Positions 9,526 to 20,328 of a stretch of 64,000 nucleotides of DNA are shown here, piece after piece. The number at the start of each line of letters is the position of its first letter. Position 1 is the first letter of the stretch. This DNA is from Oscarella lobularis (taxonomy: Eukaryota; Porifera; Homoscleromorpha; Homosclerophorida; Oscarellidae). Made by a program: the position numbers and the translations under genes. The stretch spans positions 2,249,747 through 2,313,746 of the forward strand of contig NC_089179.1 of assembly GCF_947507565.1 (NCBI RefSeq). Reading direction: 5' to 3'. Below the pieces are notes generated by a model. It was not told the DNA's origin. It saw only the letters and a program-made list of their open reading frames with translations, and did no database searches.

Positions 9526-10604
9526 TACATCGTTTCCGCACATTTATCATTCTTTACATTATTTGTTTCTGCGTACAGTAGATCTTCACCTTATTCGGGC
9601 TACATGACCTGTGACTCAAGCGTGCGCTAACAGTTCGCATTCCATGCGCGTTTTTGCCCTTTTCTCATCACGATCTACTCTATTCGTCGTCTTCCCCGGA
9701 TTTAGCCGCGTAATTCAAAATGAGAAAGATTTACTATCTTTTCGCTTACGCGAAACAATAGTGACATCCTTTCTCTAAGATTTGGTCGAAGGATTAGTCG
9801 ATCGCATGCACACTGATCGAGTAATCCTTCACGATATCGCAAAAGTACCTTTCGCCGTTTCCTGGCGTCAATCTCTACGTAACTACTCTACTTCTTTCTT
9901 CGGAACGCAACAGCCTACACTTTTCTAAATATTGGTCGAAGCGATTTTGAGTTCGGTTTTTCGTTTGCCCACAATTTCGCTGTGAAGTATCGTTGCTAAG
10001 GGCGTTTTCTAGAGCCTACGAGGCAATTCGCGATTCGGCACCCTCGCGAAACGACATAAAAAGGAAAGCTAAAAATTGGGTCGAAGCGATTTTCAATCTT
10101 TCGCGTAGTTTAGAAGTTATTCGTTGTCATGGGCGTGGCTAGTGCGCGCATTGTCTCACCAAAAAAGACAGTAAAACGTGCTAAACGATTTACTGTGGGA
10201 CTGCCCGTTTCTTTTCTAAGTACGAAATTATTCTGCCCTGTAATACGTAAAAAACGAAGAAACGGTATCAGAATAGTGGTAGCGCGCTAGGGCGTCACGA
10301 AGGAAACTTAACCGTCGCATACACTACGAGCCAATCACGTAGCAGCACGTGACCTTTATATACGTACTTCTTCGAACGCCTACGCGCCTTACATCATTGG
10401 AGACAGAGGATTCTAATGATGTCATTCCCGATGACGCACGACGTTCGACGAAGGCGCTAGCGCGCTTTAAAGTGAGGAAGTTTATGCGTGGGTGCACTGT
10501 AGTCAAACCGCGATGAGCACAACATAATTTTTGTATTTTAGAAGAATTTTTTTATTTTCTCAGAATAAGTTTGTCGTATTGTCAGTGGGGTCACTATAAC
10601 TCGA
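9526..10604. other. non-coding; contains a copy of the DDE+HIRAN-type terminal motif
   Basis: No supported gene. At 10,474-10,501 the sequence GAGGAAGTTTATGCGTGGGTGCACTGTA matches terminal motifs at 3.7, 25.6 and 39.5 kb. It may be the remnant of a small non-autonomous derivative whose left end I could not find. Confidence 0.45.
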
Positions 10605-13194
10605 TTAATTCTTCTTTGAATGTGCCTTGTTATACTCCCATGTAGCTGATTTGGCTTTACGCAGAAGTTCAGGTGGAGGACGAAATGAGTGAGCAGGCTG
10701 CAGGTCGGCAAGTTTTATTTTCATGATACTTGACAGTGTTCCTTTTGGATCCAGGCTTGGACGGTAGGCTGTTTTGTTTTTCCGTATTATTGAAAACACC
10801 CGCTCTTCTCCAGCATTAGAGTGCGGAATTATCAGTGCAAGTTTTGCCACGCGGGAAAGACGCAGGAACGTGTGAGTGCCGTCACACCCCTTTCTCTCAG
10901 ACAGGTGCTGCCAGATGACGTCTATCCGTGTTGGACTACTTCCCTCTTCCGTTGCTGACACGGAAGCTTCTTTCCATACGTGGGCAGGAATATCGTCCTG
11001 TGAAAGGAGCTGGTAGCTTACAAACTCGTCCTGCAGCATGTCCAGTTCTCGTGCTTCAGAGAAAGGCAGCAAATTTCCAAATCTAATGGAGCAATGTAGT
11101 AGAGTCAAAAAAAGGCATTGTATAACAGTATACCTGTTAACGAAGTACTCGACTTGAGTAAATTCTGCTCCTTCGCGGGAGCCGAAGTCGAGAAAGGTAG
11201 CGTTTTTTAGTAAAGGATCTGAAATTGGGAGATGCTTCAGGGCGTATTCCATCGCCGTTGTGTAAAAAGACCGAGCGCTAGAGTAGAACTTTTTGACGTC
11301 GTTCTCTGTTATATCGCCATCTTGTAGCAGAGCGGCAATTCGACCTTTCGTTGCGAAGCCGACAAAGACTTTGTCTGAATAAAGTATAGGTTGATAGCCT
11401 AAAATTTATGTCTAATATACCAACCTGGTTTTTGGCTGCCAACGTCTGCAAATTGAAGGGATGAAATGTTGTCTTTTGCTGCTCTAATTGAAGCAACGGT
11501 GAGAAATTTTCTAGCCAGTCTTGTAAGGAAGTTGATAATTTGCCTGAAAATGAAAGGCAGCAAGGGATCTTCCCTTTGGAGCAGAAGGGTGAATGACATG
11601 AAGCTTTGAAGGGCTGCCTGATAAAACATCAAATATATTTCCGTCATCGGTTTTCTGTAGGCGGTTTTCAGACGCGAAAAGCGAGCGTGGTTGGCACCTG
11701 AGAGGTGAATTGTAAAGGACTTTATCAGAATAAGCGAATCATTCACCCTCTGAAGCAAAGTAGCTCTTCAAAGCCGCATGCTGCTGCAAAAGACGAGAGA
11801 CCGCCTTCTCCAAGCTCAACCACCTGGTGCTGACGTGCTTGACAATTTGTCGGTAATTTGTATCACAGAAACTGCAATACTCAGACAGGGTCGCTTTTCT
11901 TTTGGTGCTTTTTTCGAACCAGAAGAATACATCAATGACAAGATCTTCAACGCTGAAACCGGACACCTGAAATTTACGTTGATCATGTCAAGAAAGCAAT
12001 GAACGCTGAACCAACCTTCTCGAAGGCATTTGCAGCTTTTCCAGCGGTATTGTGAACGATATGGCAGGGGCACCCCATCACGTACGTTGCTGGGTTTTTC
12101 TGTAGTACCCTGGATTTAATTGAATTTCGAATTCCTACATTAACAGATGTGTTATCAACTCCCAATCCCACGCAGTTTCCCCAAGACAAGCTATTTGTTG
12201 CGAACACCTCCTCCATGGCAGAAAATAGTCCTTCTGCCGTGCATGACGACACCATGCACATATCCAGAAAATTGACTTGCACGGATTTGTCAAAAATGCT
12301 GACAGTCATGGGATTCATCTTCTCAATGCCCGTGTCTGACGATCCATCAATGAGTATAGCAAATGGATTACTATGCATCAGTTGAATCAGATGTTGGTGA
12401 TGAACGGGAGCGACTGCTTCGTTGATTATGCAAGCGGTTTTCGTACGTCTGGAGGAGAATTTCTTGGCTATATCACTTTCAGAGAAAATACTTTGGAATA
12501 GAGGAGTCAGCTCGTCAGCAAGGGCTAGAGGTATATATTATGCTTCACAAGCATGTTTGCGATCATCACTTCCGCCCGTATAACCTATTATGGTTCTGTT
12601 TGAGAATTGAATTTAATTTCGGTAAAAAGTGAGCCTCGCCTTCTCATTCAGAGGTGAGAATTCCGGAGTAAACGGTATTTTTTGCTGCGTTCTTAGAGCT
12701 TTTTCATTATCCTTATGAAATTGTTTCTGCACGTGCCGCTCCACGTCAGATTTATCCATGTGGGAGCAACTGACTTCCCGGTTGCACACCGTGCAGAAAA
12801 AGGAATGACGGTTGCTTTGGACCTTCCTTATGAAAGGAAATTCCTTTGTCCAGGCGTCGTGGAACTTTGATTTGTACACTGCAGCTCCCTTTTTTGAAAG
12901 TTTTGCTCTCTTAGGAAGCGGACCCTCGACCAGCTCGACGTCGTCGCCTAATCCATCGTCCGCATCATCGACCGAAGCAGGAACTAGAGCTTGCGGAGTC
13001 TGATCCATTGAACTACAGTCAAGTCGTCGAGCGAGTGGTGTGCGCCTGCTCGCTAAAACGACTACGTCATGTTTGGCAGTTGCTTTAGCTACAAGCAACA
13101 AGTGGCGTCTGCCCTGGCGCGAAGACAACTTCTTCGCTGTCGGACAGAAAGACAAGACTGCCGGCCCATCCCCCAATGCAGGGCATGCTTCCAA
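10605..13194 (-). pseudogene. hAT-superfamily transposase, multi-block, with BED-like zinc finger
   Basis: The N-terminal block (12,613-13,194) has a nuclear-signal-like PKRAKLSKK and a zinc finger (FFCTVCNREVSCSHMDKSDVERH). The catalytic part follows: FAILIDGSSDTG and GLGVDNTSVN with the hAT aspartates, then GCPCHIVHNTAGKAANAF, then STRWLSLEKAVSRLL. The C-terminal dimerisation domain is ALIIPHSNAGEERVFSIIRKNKT. Blocks lie in order on the minus strand at 12,613-13,194, about 12,375-12,590, 11,983-12,378, 11,739-11,966, 11,399-11,758 and 10,605-11,252. Some breaks look like introns, but one near 12,535 is a frameshift. I did not find convincing terminal repeats. It probably inserted into Helitron 1. 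Confidence 0.75.
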
Positions 13195-13547
13195 TGTTTA
13201 TATCAAGGGAACGTACGCTAAAGAAGATTTCAGAACTAAACACCAGGCGTGAGAAGAGGCTAAGCGGGCGTGAGTACGTGAGAAGGTCTGAGGCGTGAGA
13301 CTCACGCCCAGGGCGTAAGACTTGGTAGGTCTGCTGAACTAACCCAGTTTTCGCTGAACGACGCTCACTCTAACTCGAAACAGGTACGTTTATCTATCAA
13401 TCGGAACATTGTCGCGGGTTACAATATAAAATATCAATTAGTAGATTTTTTCGAAGCTCCCTTCCTTCGGCACTCACGCTTATTGCTTAATTCTTAGTTT
13501 GCTGACGCTCGAGAGCGCTTATTTGAGCTCATACACTTTCCCGAACT

Positions 13548-14510
13548 ATGAAACGAAATCTTCCGAACGATCGATTTGCTTCACCGTCCAAAAAGACTTT
13601 ATTTGACCATTCTTATTGCCCGTCGACCACTGACGAAAATGAGAAAGAAACGTTGCCTAGAAATGGAGGAGTTACGGATCACACATATTCCACTCCTCAT
13701 GACAACCACCGTATTTCTGTACCTCATTACTACCCGGTACTTCTCAAGGAACTATGTTCACTCGTGCCACCACTACGCCCAATGTCCGCTTATCTACCAT
13801 TAGAACCATTTCTTCGTCAGTTCCGCTATTGTCAACCGGCATTACTGCGAATGTTCGAAATGCTCCTATTATTCGTTTTTCTTTTTCGCATTTACCGCGG
13901 CTTTTACCCTCCAATATTGTAACTATAACTAACAGACCACAGCTTTCTCTTTCCCCGCTTCCTATAGAATCATCTGCCCAGATTCGTTCTTCCACTGTTA
14001 CGACTCCGTTGCCTCGATCTCTTCAAACTCCTACCAACTCCTCCTCTCAAGAACACCTTTCGACTGAGCTTTCTGCGTCTTCTGATCGCACAATGACTTC
14101 AACCAGACCCACTTTAACTGCTTACCGTGACGAAGACATATCGCCTGTCGAAGAACTAGAAGCCGACGGGGGAGAAAACACCCTTAACGAATCCGCAGCA
14201 GTACACGAAGCACCAGTCGTGCTACCAAATTACTCCGCATTTCGCTACAACTCCAGAAATTTGCACGACGGAGCACACATAGGTTCAATGTCCGAGACGC
14301 CCACACTGTCCTGCCAAAAAGTGGCCATCCGAACCTCCAGGAATGTGTTGCGCCAATGGAAAAGTTGACGTTCCCTTGCTCGGTCCTCCTCCTGAACCTT
14401 TACGCACTCTTATGTCACATGACACACCAGCGGCCAAAGAATTCAGAGGAAAACTACGCAAATACAACTCCTGCTTTGTAATCATTTCAAGCCCATACTT
14501 TAGTCGAGCC
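13548..14510 (+). pseudogene. Helitron Rep/Hel protein, N-terminal part only
   Basis: A Ser/Thr/Pro-rich start (MKRNLPNDRFASPSKKTLFD) shifts frame near 13,740. It continues to AFRYNSRNLHDGAHIGSM, then after another shift near 14,292 reads CPAKKWPSEPPGMCCANGKV, PLLGPPPEPLRTLM and FRGKLRKYNSCF. The last blocks are the zinc-finger and leader motif found just before the Helitron_like_N and Rep domains in animal Helitron helicases. The frame then ends and no rolling-circle motif or helicase follows, so the gene is truncated. Confidence 0.7.
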
Positions 14511-14627
14511 TGGTTTCGTGCCCACCTTTAACGGCTTCAATCCTCTGACCAGGAAAAGTCAAATGTATACTGAAACTTTCTGGTCATGACTGCTTGTTGT
14601 TTTATACCTGTTTAATTAAATAATCAG

Positions 14628-14917
14628 ACGCGTTTCCTGCTAATAATGAGGTGGTGTCGGACGATTTGCTGAGGGCGTGTGCCGCTGCTGCGGGATCGAA
14701 ATGGGAGTCCATCGGTGGTCTCCTCATCGATCTTGATGTACTTGAATAAATTCGCGAATCTACTCGCGACATGAAGACTGGTCTGCTGAAAGTGCTAAAG
14801 GCATGGAAAAACGCCAGGCGTTCACCACCGACTGTAGGTAGGCTCCTAAAATGGTTTCTTGAGGTCGATATTGCCGAAAGGGTCCTAAAAGAAAAGTATA
14901 TCGATTTGTTTGGGTAG
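14628..14917 (+). pseudogene. death-domain exon with a premature stop
   Basis: After a TAATCAG acceptor the frame reads ANNEVVSDDLLRACAAAAGS, KWESIGGLLIDLDVLE, a TAA at 14,747-14,749, then IRESTRDMKTGLLKVLKAW, then PPTVGRLLKWF and a stop at 14,915. The spacing of KW..IG..L, LL..L..W and PTV..L is that of a six-helix death domain, a protein-interaction fold in apoptosis and immune signalling. Other exons are not identified. It could be part of a host gene or a captured fragment. The internal stop argues for decay unless this is a very recent allele. Confidence 0.55.
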
Positions 14918-14946
14918 TCAGACAGAGCATGTGTACTTCACTCACA

Positions 14947-15216
14947 CCATCTATGTTTGTAAATTCCCCGTTTGATAAAAATTTGTATTTTTAATAGGCA
15001 CTACTGTATTTATAGATTCCGAGACTAGCTCGTTCCTAACTTAAGCTCTTTTTTAGAAGGTTAAGTTTGGAAAGTCGCACATTCCATCTAAGTTTGTAAA
15101 TTCCCCGTTTGATAAAAATTTGTATTTTTAATACGCACTACTGTATAGATTCTGAGACTGGCTCGTTCCTAACTTAAGCTCTTTTTTAGAAGGTTAAGTT
15201 TGGAAAGTCGCACATT
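14947..15216. repeat. 137-bp tandem duplication, two copies
   Basis: CCATCTAWGTTTGTAAATTCC starts each copy (14,947 and 15,084). The copies stay nearly identical to AAAGTCGCACATT. It is AT-rich and carries no open frame. Confidence 0.85.
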
Positions 15217-15292
15217 ATTTTATCGTTATCAGAAAGTGACGACGAATCTGGGGGTAGCAGCAGTTTATTAATAATACCTTTATATTTTGTAG

Positions 15293-15780
15293 ATGAGTCG
15301 AGCTCGCCCAGGCAGGCTGAAGTTAAATGACGAAGAGGAGAGACCTTTAGGCAAGTCTTGGCTAAACGACAGGACGATTACGGCATTTCAAAATTTGCCT
15401 CGTAACCCGTTTTCTCATATGGAAGATCTACAGGACGTCTTTCGGCAGAGAGCGAGAAACGGATTTCACTGCGTATCGTTTGCATTTCTCCAAGTCTTGC
15501 ATGTTGGTGAATGCTATTGGGTGACAGTGTCAAATGTCGATTCTTAACAAAGAATCGTCCGCCGGTACGACAGCTTTCATGGAAATCCTAGTAGCACTAA
15601 TCTTAATTACATCGTCGGCATGCTAAATTTCACTACTGTACTACGTATAGAAATAAGTTACAGGTGGAGATAAATGTGCCGAGGCAAAGAGGACCAAATG
15701 ACTGTGGCCCATTTTCATTGGCTTTTGCAACGTCTCTCCGCCACGGAGACGACCAAACGCCGAAGAAAACTTTGTGGTAA
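15293..15780 (+). pseudogene. Ulp1/SENP-like cysteine protease fragment
   Basis: The frame gives SWLNDRTITAFQNLPRNPF, FLQVLHVGECYWVTVSNVDS, a TAA at 15,545-15,547, then RYDSFHGNPSS. After a frame change come VEINVPRQRGPNDCGPFSLA and FATSLRHGDD. These are, in order, the WLND, HW, D and Q...DCG motifs of C48 (Ulp1-type) proteases common in invertebrate transposon-rich regions. The usual His-Trp pair appears as Tyr-Trp (ECYWV), so the catalytic histidine seems lost. With a stop and a frameshift besides, it is a dead copy. An upstream acceptor (TTTTGTAG) directly before the ATG suggests it began as an internal exon. Confidence 0.6.
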
Positions 15781-17245
15781 AATTTCAATTTAGCAATAAA
15801 TGTATCATACGAAAACACCCCAGGGCGTTTCGCGCTTGAGCGTTTTCTATTTTGTAACAAACGTTCCATGTAGCAGTATTAGACGCATAAAGGTATACTG
15901 GGCCTCTGTCGCCGTCGCTTCCTAAGTCACATAGCCAAAACATCAGCGAAAACGGCAGAAATCGGCAGAATTTCAAAACGAGATCGTAGCGATCAGACGT
16001 TTTGTAATTTCGAGCGCCGTTTGACGTTAAAATTATGCGACGAGGCTTCTTTGTTTCCGAACATGACTTAAGAATCAATTACGTCATCAGAAATCGCAAA
16101 AATAAAAAAAATTAATACACATGTTTGTGTCTGGTGGAAAATGTAGTTTTTAGCACTTGTTAATTTTTTATTTTTGAAAAGTGAAACAAACTGAATTATT
16201 TTAAACATCCTTTTCTAGCGCACGCTATTTTCTCGATGTCGTTTTTTGCCTTGTTTTAGATGTTTGACCACCTGATATAGCCCAGTTTCTTTGCGTTACA
16301 TGTACCATTCGCGTTTTGACGGCCTTTTGAAGAAAGATGCGCACGGTAAAGGACCGATACGCTAGCGTTTTTTTGCATAATTGTGCATCTTAATGGCCGC
16401 AAAAGAAGCCGCCGCAGCTATTTTGGACGTTTTAGGAGACGCTGAAGACGTGCAAAGGAAAGATGAAGACGAAATAATGAGTTTCGAGGAGAATTCTACG
16501 GTGGCCGATACGGGTTCTAGCTCCTCGCTTCTGCGTCTACGATCACCTAGACTTTCCAATTCTGCCCTAGCCCTTTATGGGGCCCGTGCGCACTGTAGTG
16601 CCCTTTTCGGACTTTCGCGACTGCGACGATTTTTTTTTCGAAAGCTAACAACGCGGTTCTACATACTTCCCTTTTGTACATGTTATAAAACATTTGTTTT
16701 GAATTTTGTTGTGAAATTTGACGTCATAACCTAAAAATCATGTTTTTTATTCTTCTCTCACACTTATTAGTACCACAGTTGCAAAGAAGCAAACGATAAA
16801 CAATAACAACGTAATCGCTGCAGAAAAAAGTATGAAAAACGCGTCTATTTAGCTACAAATAAACCGCGAGCGACTGCGTAACGTGCGCTAATGAGAAGGT
16901 TTTTACTGAAAAACGACGAAACGATACTTTATGTAATGGCTTTAGACGTCGGTTGCAATAAAATGAGTGTTGTTGATCGTAAAACGTTGATCTTGAAGCG
17001 AAAATAGCAGCTACAACTGGTAACTACACGAAGAGCAATAAATGACGTGTTTACTTCCGGCTAAATACGTCATTCCTTTTCTGGAACTATAAAAAGCTTC
17101 TGACCAGGTCCCTTGGAGGGCCTCCGTGATTTCCAGCGAAACGGCGGTAAAGAAGTGACAAAAAACTTCGCCGAAGCGTAGGAACGTTCGAAAATGCAGG
17201 AAAACGCGTAGTTTTGACGAGAATAACGTGCGCTCTTGCGATCTA
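15781..17245. other. no recognised gene
   Basis: AT-rich, mostly non-coding. A small plus-strand frame from 16,393 starts MAAKEAAAAILDVLGDAEDV and runs through an acidic stretch, but matches nothing I know and lacks support as an exon. Confidence 0.4.
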
Positions 17246-17461
17246 CAGTCGACTCTTCGACAGTGGACGCTCTACTTTGTGGACAGCTCTCTCCAGTCGA
17301 CAGAGGCCCATTCACGGATCCTTATTCAGCATATTTTATAACATTGCGTCTCTCTATCTAGTGGACATCTCCTAATTCTGAACTGTGGACAAAATACATG
17401 TCCCAAAATAGATTCTTAGTGTATATTTTGTTTCTGTAGAAGAGGACAAACAAACCGAGTG

Positions 17462-17860
17462 TCACAGAAAGCCTTGGTCTTTCAGGTTTCTGACGATTTC
17501 TTTCATTTTGTCAATGAATGGCTTTGGGCCATAGAGACAATAAAGGCAAGGTATTTCTAGACCGTAGCCGCCGCCTCGGTTGACGCGTTTCCCAGTAATC
17601 CTTACCGTTCCTTTGTTCACTTCTCGCTGCAAGAAGCTGCTCAGAAATGGAGCAAGATTGTATGGTACATGTCCAACAACGTCCTGTTCCTTCATGACTG
17701 CAACTGCTCTTCTGTCTTTATCGTTATTGGACTCTCGTCGAAGAAGCAACGTCTCCCCTATTCTTGGTTCCCAGATATCTTTGTATACGTGATATCCACG
17801 AACGTATGAAGAAACTTCTAGGTAGTCCGCGTTTTGCTCAGAAACTGGTGAACTCGCCAT
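17462..17860 (-). CDS. HIRAN-like domain protein inside Tigger element 2
   Basis: An intact, intronless frame. From the ATG at 17,860 it reads MASSPVSEQNADYLEVSSYV, then RGYHVYKDIWEPRIGE, then RRESNNDKDRRAVAVM and VVGHVPYNLAPFLSSFL, then a C-terminal GLEIPCLYCLYGPKPFID. The RESN..KDxxAVAV...VGH pattern is the HIRAN signature, in the variant widespread in cnidarian and sponge genomes. HIRAN in HLTF binds free DNA 3' ends, so a role at transposition or repair intermediates is plausible but inferred. An upstream in-frame ATG at 17,902 is possible. The two genes' start codons are only 11-68 bp apart, so they must share a promoter region. Unlike the copies at 22.5 and 48.7 kb it has no intron. Confidence 0.75.
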   Translation of the reverse strand: MASSPVSEQNADYLEVSSYVRGYHVYKDIWEPRIGETLLLRRESNNDKDRRAVAVMKEQDVVGHVPYNLAPFLSSFLQREVNKGTVRITGKRVNRGGGYGLEIPCLYCLYGPKPFIDKMKEIVRNLKDQGFL

Positions 17861-17928
17861 CGTGATTCGCAAAATTTCGTCAATCCGCGCGCTATGCTGC
17901 ACGTGGCGTAATCGTGGCCCAGGTTGCG
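17861..17928. promoter_or_regulatory. short divergent promoter region between HIRAN and transposase
   Basis: Only 68 bp (or less if the upstream ATGs are used) separate the two start codons, so this must act as or contain a two-way promoter. It holds no clear TATA box. The call rests on position alone. Confidence 0.4.
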
Positions 17929-19622
17929 ATGGCTTTATCGACGCAAAAAGGCAAAGACAGGGTGTACCTGTCTCTGAAAAGGAAGTACGAAGTTGTAAAA
18001 GCGGCAGGCTGCGGTGCTGTTCTCATTAGAAAACTTGCCGAAGTCTTTGGATGCAGCAAGAGCCAAATAGGGGTCATCTTGAAGAAGAGAAATGAAATCG
18101 TATCTCAGTACAAAGCCAACATGGCTAATTCGTCAGTTCAGCTAAAGAAGATAGTCGACGATCCAAGTATGGCGACATTAACGACTGTCTTTACGAATGG
18201 TACCTGATGGCAACTTCAAAGAATACTTTTCCGAGGGGGCCTTTACTCACGGAAAAGGCTAGTAGAATCGCATTACATCTAGGCCAACATGACTTTAGAG
18301 GATCTAGTGGATGGCTGACAAAGTGGAAACAGAGGTTTAACGTCAAGAGGATCACAATTTGCGGTGAATACGGCGACGCGAGAGGTGAAACTGTTGAAAG
18401 TTGGAAGGAGCGCTTACCGCAGATTCTAGACGGGTACGATAGAAGAGACATCTGGAATATGGACGAGACAGGCTGCTTTTGGAAAACACTCCCAGACAAA
18501 GGATTTGCAAGGAAAGGAGTCAAGTGCAAAGGAGGAAAAAAGAGTAAACAACGAATGACATTAGCCTTTTTCGTGAATGCCGAAGGAGAGAAAGCAATGC
18601 CTGCCGTAATTTGGAAATCGGAAATTCCGAGATGTTTTAAGAGAAACGTGAAAAAGAACCTCCCCGTTTGCTACTACAGCCAAAGCAAATCGTGGACGAC
18701 GGGAAGTATTTTGGACTCAGTCTTATCTTCATTGAATAGAAAACTAAGTTCTCAAAGGCGATCCATCTTGCTGCTTCTTGACAATGCTGGATGTCACCCC
18801 CACGACCTGCAAGGAAAGTATTCTAACATCAAGCTTCTATTTCTTCCTCCTAATACAACGTCCGAGTTGCAGCCACTTGATCTTGGAATAATCCAAAACT
18901 TTAAAGTATTTTACAAATCGCGTTTTCTCCGTTATGTCCTGGCAAGAATTGAGGACTGCGAAACCGTTACAGATGTTGTAAAGTCGGTGAACATTCTAAT
19001 GGCCATTCGTTGGGTTTCTGAAGCGTGGAAACAAGTAAAACCAGATACAATTAAAAAGTGCTTCCGTAGAGCTGGTATTCTTGCCGACGACATGGCTGTG
19101 GCGCATATTCCAGACGCTGATCCATTTGAGGATGTTGACGAGAATGCGGCGGCGCTGCAAGAGTTAATTGATGCACACTCTGGCGGAGCAGAGAATTCGT
19201 GCCATGCTGAAGAATACGTAGAAGGAGAAAATTATTTACCTGTTTGTTTTATTGGCAGTGACGACGATTGGGAAGAAGAATTTATGGAAACTTTGGCTGC
19301 TAAGTCAGACCCGAGTTCGACCGAACAGGAATCTGACGATGATGACGAAATTGTGTGCATTGCCGAAGTTGATCCCCCTTTGAAAATATCAACTTTTTCT
19401 GAAGCATTGACGCAATTGGAAGACGTGAAACTGTTTCTGGAAAGCAAGAACTGCGCAAAAGCAAAAAGACTGGGCAAAATATTGACCGTGTTGCTGCCTG
19501 CAGCAGGCGTTGTACAAAGTAGGCAACCGTGGACGCGTTTAACTTATAATTCTTTTAGCGAAAAGCAGTTTCGAATTGACGTAAAAAATAGATGGTTTTC
19601 TTTGAGTGGACAGCTTCTCTAG
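17929..19622 (+). pseudogene. Tigger-like DDE transposase, nearly intact (one frameshift)
   Basis: The start is MALSTQKGKDRVYLSLKRKY (an ATG 15 bp upstream is also possible). The N-terminal HTH (LIRKLAEVFGCSKSQIGVIL) is followed by a CENP-B-type domain (GWLTKWKQRF). The DDE core has NMDETGCFWKTLP, LLLLDNAGCHPHDL and PPNTTSELQPLDLGII, the three expected Asp positions. The tail is acidic. A single frame change near 18,165-18,180, where SYGDINDCLYEWYLMATSKN should run through, splits it into two open frames (17,914-18,207 and 18,207-19,622). Otherwise all motifs and the roughly 560-codon length are preserved, so the element may have moved recently. Confidence 0.85.
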
Positions 19623-20027
19623 AGTGGACAACTTTATCTTCCTCAAAGTGTCCACTATTCAGAGAGTCGACTGTAGTCCCTAAGAGTCACCTAGCAACTA
19701 GTTTTATTTATTTATATTGAACCTAACGGCTACAAAGTACGCATGCGCAAAAAGTCATTGCAGTGCCTTCAAGGAACATATGGGTTGGGAGCAAAGGTGA
19801 CACGCAGGGCTAGTTGTCTCGCTTTTGGGATCTCGAAGCTATGACGTGGGGCGTCTCTAATATCTTAATTCGTTTAGTGCGTACCGCATGCAACACTTGG
19901 ACCATGCGCATTTCGCCAGACCCTTCCTCCCGAGGGAAGGGTGTGGCCTCCAGACTAGCTCGATGGTGATTCGCTCAATAAGATGCCCGTGCTTCTAACG
20001 TAAGAGCTTCGCGCAGATCGGCCCACA

Positions 20028-20320
20028 ATGAGCGACACTCCGACCACTGCTGCCGCGCACGCCACGACTTCTCAGTGAGAAATACCCTTTCGTCACTCCC
20101 CAATTGACACCGATTCTCTCCTCTTTAGGGACATTTACGATTCGAAGAAATTGACGCCCGAGGCGATGCGTCGCTACCTGAAGGAGCGCGATCACGAAAC
20201 GATCGTAATTTTTCACTCGAAATTCTGCCGAAAATCGTACGACGACGACAGGAAATTCGTTTGCCCGCCGCTGTGCGTCTCTCTCGTCTGGAGCGGATGG
20301 GAAGTAGGCGCGAGCATTTG
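20028..20320 (+). CDS. RBPJ-like: RBPJ/Su(H)-type (CSL) transcription factor, first two exons
   Basis: Exon 1 (20,028-20,074) codes MSDTPTTAAAHATTSQ. A 54-bp GT-AG intron (20,075-20,128) follows. Exon 2 (20,129-20,320) reads KLTPEAMRRYLKER, IVIFHSKFCRKSYDDDRKF and CPPLCVSLVWSGW, ending at a GTAAGA donor. This matches the N-terminal DNA-binding domain of CSL proteins (LTxEAMRxYLKER...H.K..QKSYG.EKRFxCPPPC). CSL proteins bind Notch-target promoters in the nucleus. No later exon appears in the window. Either the next intron is huge and filled with transposons, or this is a partial duplicate. A Helitron end begins only 8 bases past the splice donor. Confidence 0.75.
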
Positions 20321-20328
20321 GTAAGAAA

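Larger units (their letters stand above)
6565..14531 (+). mobile_element. Helitron 1: 5' end, RPA-like gene, and N-terminus of Rep/Hel; 3' part missing
   Basis: The 5' end TCTATACTACTAAGAG begins at 6565 after a host A, as expected for Helitrons (TC start, A|T target). The first 200 bp are related to the 5' end of the 2-kb Helitron at 56,477-54,463, read on the minus strand. Inside are an RPA-like OB-fold gene (7447-9381) and the zinc-finger N-terminus of a Rep/Hel protein (13,548-14,510). A hAT transposase on the opposite strand (10.6-13.2 kb) looks inserted between them. No rolling-circle domain, helicase or hairpin+CTAG 3' end follows, so the element is truncated. Confidence 0.6.
17246..19673 (+). 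mobile_element. pogo/Tigger-like element 2 carrying transposase and HIRAN genes
   Basis: Terminal inverted repeats CAGTCGACTCT lie at 17,246-17,256 and, reversed, at 19,663-19,673. Both are flanked by TA (17,244-17,245 and 19,674-19,675). Inside each end are several GTGGACA-type motifs (left 17,261-17,395; right 19,607-19,655), probably transposase sites. The 2428-bp element holds two divergent genes: the transposase to the right and a HIRAN-domain gene to the left. Both fall within the inverted repeats, so the HIRAN gene is cargo or a component of the element. Confidence 0.85.

Noticed and set aside
13200..13330. GCGTGAG-rich stretch as a hAT terminal repeat
   Set aside because: No matching inverted partner was found near 10.5 kb.
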